Source: JAIMBK01 sp040755975
GTDB lineage: Bacteria; Bacillota; Desulfotomaculia; Desulfotomaculales; Nap2-2B
NCBI GenBank assembly: GCA_040755975.1
Contig: JBFLZY010000012.1
Span: 1-47,158 of the forward strand
Length of the DNA: 47,158 nt
Reading direction: 5' to 3'
Positions 43,626 through 47,158 of the stretch are shown one piece after another; position 1 is the stretch's first letter, and every line of letters begins with the position of its first letter. The position numbers and the translations under genes were made by a program. The notes beneath the pieces were generated by a model. The model was not told where the DNA came from, did not search any database, and saw only the letters and a list, made by a program, of their open reading frames with translations.

Positions 43626-45137
43626 TCAGTTTTTCTGCGCTTTTAAGTATTGTTCGCGGATTTCCTGCTTGAGAATTTTTCCGGAGGCGTTGCGGGGGAT
43701 AATTTCGGTGTAATTGAGCAGGTGGGGCAGTTTGAAGTCCGCCAGGTAATTGCTGGCGAAGGCCCGGATTTCTTCCAGGGTCGGTTTTTGGTCCGGTTTA
43801 GGGACGATTACGGCCAGCACCGTTTCCCCCCATTCCCGGTGGGGTACGCCCACGACGGCGACGTCGGCGACGCCGGGATGGCGGATCAGGACGTCCTCGA
43901 TTTCTTTGGGATATACGTTCACACCTCCAGAGACGATCATATCCTTTTTCCGGTCAAGAATCCAGTAATAACCCTCCTCGTCCCGGCGGGCAATATCCCC
44001 GGTTTTTAGCCAGCCGTTAAGGAAGCTTTCCCTGGTGGCCGGCTCGTTTTTGTAGTAGCCCAGCATGAGGGAAGGGGATTTAATCAGGATTTCCCCCGGC
44101 TCCCCGGCGGGTACGGGGCGGCCTTCGTCGTCGACCAGCATGGTGGCGGTGTTGACGGAGCCCCGGTAGCCGACGCTCCCCGCATGCCGGGGGTGTTCTT
44201 CGGGGTACATGGCCATCCCATTGGGGCCGGCTTCGGTGAGGCCGTACAGGCTCATGAAACTGCCCGGATATTTATTCAGGGCGGCCAGCACCTGCTCTCT
44301 GGACATGGCCGCTCCGCCGTAGGTCCAGCGTTTCACGCTGGAGAGGTCGTAGCGGTCGAAGTTGGGCAGTTTTAAAGTGAGCAGGTAGGCCACGGGGGCA
44401 CCGAAAAAGTGGGTGGCTTTCTCCTGGGAGACGAACTCCAGGAGAGCCTGCGGGGTGAACGTCCCCGTGATGTTCAGCGCCCCGGCGTAAGTAGCGCCGA
44501 TCAAGAACAGGTTGAGCGGCGCCGAATGGGTCAAAGGCATGAGGTGGAGCACCCGGTCGCGGTAGCGGATCCCGGTTTCGTAGGCGATCATGGAGCCCAC
44601 GCAATAGACGGCGTTGTGGGTGAGCAGCACGCCTTTGGGCTTCCCAGTGGTTCCAGAGGTGTAGATGATTTCCGCCAGGTCGTAAACCGTGGCCGGCAAG
44701 CCGGGGTCTTCCGTGCTGAACCGTTCTTTGAGGGAGGCGAAATCTTTCGTGGAGAGGGTGACCTTGATTTCCGGGGCGAGCGCCTGTTCGGCGGCGGCCC
44801 TTAAAGACTCTTCAAAAATAACCGCGCAGGAGTCGCTGTTCACCAGGATATAGTTAATTTCCGCCGGCGTCAGGCGGACATTGATGGGAACGGCCGCCGC
44901 CCCGGTTTTCAAGATGGCGAAGAAGGCGATGATAAACTCGGGCTGGTTGGGGATGAGGAGGGCCACTTTGGCCCCTTTGCCCACCCCGTTCTTCAGCAAG
45001 AAGCTCGCCAGAGCGTTGGCGCCGGCGTTCAGCTCCCGCCAGGTGAGCGTGACGTCCGTGGCCGGGTGCCGCACCGCGGGATCGGCCGGATATTTACAGG
45101 CGTTCCGTTCTAACAGGTGATGAAGCGGTTCGCTCAT
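43626..45137 (-). CDS. AMP-forming acyl-CoA synthetase (FadD-like)
   Basis: 503-residue ligase activating a carboxylic acid, probably a fatty acid, to acyl-CoA. Adenylate motifs: IIYTSGTTGKPKGVLLTHNA, SLYGLTEAGPNG, GWLKTGDIARRDEEGYYWILDRKKDMIVSGGVNVYPKEIE, and the C-terminal lysine in PRNASGKILKQEI. The ATG follows GAAGGAGG. It is followed on the same strand by nothing but a terminator, and preceded by an acyl-CoA dehydrogenase gene about 100 bases upstream, consistent with beta-oxidation or syntrophic fatty-acid use. Confidence 0.9.
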   Translation of the reverse strand: MSEPLHHLLERNACKYPADPAVRHPATDVTLTWRELNAGANALASFLLKNGVGKGAKVALLIPNQPEFIIAFFAILKTGAAAVPINVRLTPAEINYILVNSDSCAVIFEESLRAAAEQALAPEIKVTLSTKDFASLKERFSTEDPGLPATVYDLAEIIYTSGTTGKPKGVLLTHNAVYCVGSMIAYETGIRYRDRVLHLMPLTHSAPLNLFLIGATYAGALNITGTFTPQALLEFVSQEKATHFFGAPVAYLLTLKLPNFDRYDLSSVKRWTYGGAAMSREQVLAALNKYPGSFMSLYGLTEAGPNGMAMYPEEHPRHAGSVGYRGSVNTATMLVDDEGRPVPAGEPGEILIKSPSLMLGYYKNEPATRESFLNGWLKTGDIARRDEEGYYWILDRKKDMIVSGGVNVYPKEIEDVLIRHPGVADVAVVGVPHREWGETVLAVIVPKPDQKPTLEEIRAFASNYLADFKLPHLLNYTEIIPRNASGKILKQEIREQYLKAQKN

Positions 45138-45185
45138 TTTTCAAGCCTCCTTCGGAAAATAACGTATTGCTATCATTTCCTATCG

Positions 45186-45236
45186 GTCTGGAATTGTTGT
45201 CCGGCTTGCTCCAACGCTCCGGGCCGATAGGACATT
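45186..45236 (+). repeat. Interspersed repeat, partial copy D
   Basis: GTCTGGAATTGTTGTCCGGCTTGCTCC followed by CGCTCCGGGCCGA and AGGACA parallels copy C with small indels. It fills the gap between acyl-CoA dehydrogenase and acyl-CoA ligase genes. Confidence 0.65.
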
Positions 45237-46478
45237 TTACTCGTACACTTTTTCCGCTTCGTCTTGGGCGGCGGCCGCGTCCTGCTCCACATCACGAGAG
45301 CCGGGAACGGTGGTCTCTTTGGCCAGCTCCTTGTAGTATTCGTGCTGGATGATCAGGTTCATGATCTCGTTGGTCCCTGTCCAGATCAGGGCCAGGCGGG
45401 TGTCCCGCAAGAGTCTTTCGATGGGGTAGACGTCCGTGTAGCCGATCCCGCCCATGATCTGCATGGCGTCGTTGATTATTGCCCAGGCGGCCTCGGTGGC
45501 GAATTTTTTGGCTTCGGAAACCAGGCGGCGGGCCGTTGAGCCGTCCACCCCCGCATCGATGGCGCGGGCCGTTACGTAAGCCAGGCTGCGGGCTGCGTCC
45601 AGCCTGGTGAGGGAGTCGGCCACTTTGAAGCTGACGCCCTGGAACTCTTTGATTTTCTGACCGAAGGCCTTGCGCTTCGTACTGTAGCGGGCCGCCACTT
45701 CCAGGGCGGCGCGGGCGATGCCCAGGGCGCCGGCGGCACTGGTCAGCCGCTCGGGAATCATCATCTGGTAGAAAATGGCCGCCGCGCCGTTTTCCTGCCC
45801 GACGAGGTTTTCCGCCGGCACTTTGGCGTCGGCAAAGACGACCCGGCCGGCTCCCCCGCCCCGGGTGCCCATCAAGCCGTAAAGGTACTCCACGTTGACT
45901 CCCGGTCCCCGCTCCGCCAGAAAGGCGCTGATCCCTTTATGCGGCGGTGCGGCGGGGTCGGTGCGGGCGTAAACCAGGAAATAGTCGGCCCCCTCGGCGC
46001 CGACGATAAACCTTTTCTGGCCGCGTAAAAGGTAGTGGTCGCCCTCCCGCCGGGCGACGGTGGTGGCGCCGAAAAAGTCCGACCCGCCCCGCGGCTCGGT
46101 GAGGGCTTCGGCGCACCCCAGTTCACCCTTGACGGTGGGCTTCAGAAACTTTTCTTTCTGGGCGCTGTTGCCGAAGACATTGATTGCCTCACCGACAATG
46201 CTGACCAGGGAGTAAAGGCAGCCCAGGGCCATCCCCAGTACGCCCACTTCTTCAATGGCCAGCACTTCCTGGGCCCAACCCAATCCCCGCCCCCCGTATT
46301 CCGGCGGGAAGCGCAGCCCCAGCAGCCTTTTGGACGCTGCCTGCGTGATAAACTCCTTCGGATACTGCACTTTATTGCTGTCCATGTCCAGGAGAAGCTG
46401 CCGGGGGATCTGTTTGACGAACTCTCTGACCTCCTCCCTTAATTGTTTTTCCTCTTCCGTGAGCATAAAATCAAACAA
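45237..46478 (-). CDS. Acyl-CoA dehydrogenase (long-chain/isovaleryl-like active site)
   Basis: 413-residue acyl-CoA dehydrogenase. Blocks: GCAEALTEPRGGSDFFGA, KRFIVGAEGADYFLVYA, YSTKRKAFGQKIKEFQGVSFKVAD and QIMGGIGYTDVYPIERLLRDTRL. At the short-chain catalytic position it has Thr (IWTGTNEIM), but IPERL supplies a Glu where long-chain and isovaleryl enzymes have theirs. A 25-residue charged tail ends the protein. TTG at 46478 gives the usual MFDFMLTEEE start with AGAGGTGA ahead; GTG 46487 and ATG 46466 are alternatives. A strong promoter with an operator-like palindrome lies upstream. Confidence 0.9.
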   Translation of the reverse strand: MFDFMLTEEEKQLREEVREFVKQIPRQLLLDMDSNKVQYPKEFITQAASKRLLGLRFPPEYGGRGLGWAQEVLAIEEVGVLGMALGCLYSLVSIVGEAINVFGNSAQKEKFLKPTVKGELGCAEALTEPRGGSDFFGATTVARREGDHYLLRGQKRFIVGAEGADYFLVYARTDPAAPPHKGISAFLAERGPGVNVEYLYGLMGTRGGGAGRVVFADAKVPAENLVGQENGAAAIFYQMMIPERLTSAAGALGIARAALEVAARYSTKRKAFGQKIKEFQGVSFKVADSLTRLDAARSLAYVTARAIDAGVDGSTARRLVSEAKKFATEAAWAIINDAMQIMGGIGYTDVYPIERLLRDTRLALIWTGTNEIMNLIIQHEYYKELAKETTVPGSRDVEQDAAAAQDEAEKVYE

Positions 46479-46520
46479 CCTAATCACCTCTTTACCAAAT
46501 CGTCTTGGGTAACTGCCCTT

Positions 46521-46539
46521 ATATTACTTGTCGTAATAT
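46521..46539 (-). promoter_or_regulatory. Operator-like palindrome at the acyl-CoA dehydrogenase promoter
   Basis: ATATTAC and GTAATAT form a perfect seven-base inverted repeat with a five-base spacer, just downstream of the -10 box at the expected transcription start. This placement is typical of a repressor site. The regulator is not in the window. Confidence 0.6.
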
Positions 46540-46549
46540 TATTTAGGTA

Positions 46550-46578
46550 ATTATAACAATATATAATAAACAAGTCAA
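46550..46578 (-). promoter_or_regulatory. SigmaA promoter for the acyl-CoA dehydrogenase gene
   Basis: On the minus strand TTGACT (46578-46573) and TATAAT (46555-46550) are separated by exactly 17 bases in an AT-rich region. The leader to the TTG start is about 65 bases. Confidence 0.85.
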
Positions 46579-46644
46579 TAGGACAAATCAGTGAAATGAT
46601 AGTTGGGTTAAAAAGACTCTGGAAAAAGGGTAATGGGACTACAA

Positions 46645-46672
46645 AACAAAAAATAGCGGCCAGGCCGGCCGC
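46645..46672 (-). terminator. Terminator of the retropepsin-like gene
   Basis: GCGGCC (46656-46661) pairs with GGCCGC (46667-46672) over a five-base loop. On the minus strand it is followed by TATTTTTTG. Confidence 0.75.
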
Positions 46673-46697
46673 CAGGGAAGGTAGATATACGGTAAAT

Positions 46698-47054
46698 TTA
46701 AAGTCCCGCCGATAACATTAGATTTTTTAAATCAATAACCGCTCCGACTTTCATCAGCAGATCTAATCCCAGCAAACCATTGATCTTACCTTCCGGGTCT
46801 ACCAACCCAAAGTCAATCTTACAGGGGATAACGCTGAAGGAGCCAAACCTGACACCATCCACCTGCTTTACAAATGCGTACTGCCTACCGCCTATCCCAT
46901 AGGCGGCAATGATTGGGTCGCCCGGTCCTAATCCGATCCCGAGATCAGCAACGGCGTCCGGGGAAATTACCGTGCGGGCGGCACCGGTGTCCAACACCAC
47001 GTTTTCTACCGTCTGTTTCTTGCCCCTGTACATAATAATGATAGGTAAGGACAC
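46698..47054 (-). CDS. Retropepsin-like aspartyl protease-fold protein
   Basis: 118-residue single-domain clan AA protein. The catalytic loop is VVLDTGAARTVIS, the glycine flap region is AYGIGGRQYAFV, and the C-terminal psi-loop block is GLLGLDLLMKVGAVIDLKNLML. It is half the size of pepsin and would act as a dimer; many bacterial relatives have no known substrate. GTG at 47054 is the only plausible start, but its ribosome binding site is poor (GGAGCCC lies about 20 bases off). It sits directly downstream of a group II intron end. Confidence 0.75.
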   Translation of the reverse strand: MSLPIIIMYRGKKQTVENVVLDTGAARTVISPDAVADLGIGLGPGDPIIAAYGIGGRQYAFVKQVDGVRFGSFSVIPCKIDFGLVDPEGKINGLLGLDLLMKVGAVIDLKNLMLSAGL

Positions 47055-47095
47055 TCCAACGGCATTACCCGTTTGGGCTCCTTTTCCCCCATTTC

Positions 47096-47158
47096 ACACC
47101 GTGCGTGAACCTTTCAATTCACACGGCGTTCCATCAAGAAACTTCTGATTTCTGATTA
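47096..47158 (-). mobile_element. Group II intron, 3' portion with domain V (continues beyond window)
   Basis: Minus-strand positions 47129-47096 form a 34-nt hairpin with all marks of domain V. The lower helix contains the CGC triad with a G-U pair, then come a two-base GC bulge opposite the 5' strand, an upper seven-base helix GUGAAUU/GGUUCAC and a GAAA tetraloop. Bases from 47130 to the edge would be upstream intron sequence, including any reverse transcriptase gene outside the window. The 3' splice site lies somewhere in 47050-47095 and was not located. Confidence 0.75.

Overview
The window reads as a chromosome segment of an anaerobic, endospore-forming Firmicute of the Peptococcaceae/Desulfotomaculum-Pelotomaculum-Moorella kind. 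This is inferred from gene content: spore genes (gerW, spmAB, gerABC-like), a membrane-linked [NiFe] hydrogenase, bifunctional FBP aldolase/phosphatase, acyl-CoA dehydrogenases with CoA ligases, a cobalamin riboswitch with cobT, and FeoAB. The G+C is moderately high. I saw no rRNA, tRNA or CRISPR array.

Layout. 0.1-7.6 kb (+): a lipoprotein binding protein of the TAXI type, a TauE/SafE exporter, an ABC permease and ATPase of the sulfonate/taurine type, a PAS-PAS sigma-54 activator and an acetoacetyl-CoA synthetase; together these look like a regulated organic-acid uptake and activation module. 7.9-9.4 kb: larB and a larC lacking its C-terminal half. 9.8-17.1 kb: gerW, an FAD oxidoreductase, a cell-surface subtilase with SLH domains, and spmAB. 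17.2-22.6 kb: an orphan MNT nucleotidyltransferase (+), then on the minus strand aroH, hutP-like, an unknown 154-residue protein, rluB, a DtxR-family regulator and feoB-feoA. 22.8-27 kb: a zinc-ribbon membrane protein (-), a FapA/DUF342 protein, a DUF2148 protein, and a cobalamin riboswitch controlling cobT (+). 27.1-32.7 kb (-): FBP aldolase/phosphatase, hydrogenase maturation protease, cytochrome b, large and small hydrogenase subunits, DUF3243. 32.8-37.1 kb (-): a GerA-type germination receptor operon with a small membrane protein. 37.2-47.1 kb: a UPF0173 hydrolase (-); thioesterase-fabF-acyl-CoA dehydrogenase and a tandem PAC2 pair (+); arsC, acyl-CoA ligase, a second acyl-CoA dehydrogenase and a retropepsin-like protein (-). 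The window ends in the 3' part of a minus-strand group II intron.

The unusual signals are: (i) a TAXI binding protein beside ABC rather than TRAP permease genes; (ii) truncated larC; (iii) heptamer tandem repeats ending just before the ribosome binding sites of two unrelated genes; (iv) a 91-bp interspersed repeat with two near-identical inverted copies about 10 kb apart and decayed relatives; (v) a folded intergenic region closed by a terminator at 12.05-12.19 kb; (vi) a hydrogenase small subunit with a non-canonical proximal-cluster motif and no visible Tat signal; (vii) a 34-nt group II intron domain V at the right edge. All functional statements come from motif reading by eye; no database search was run.
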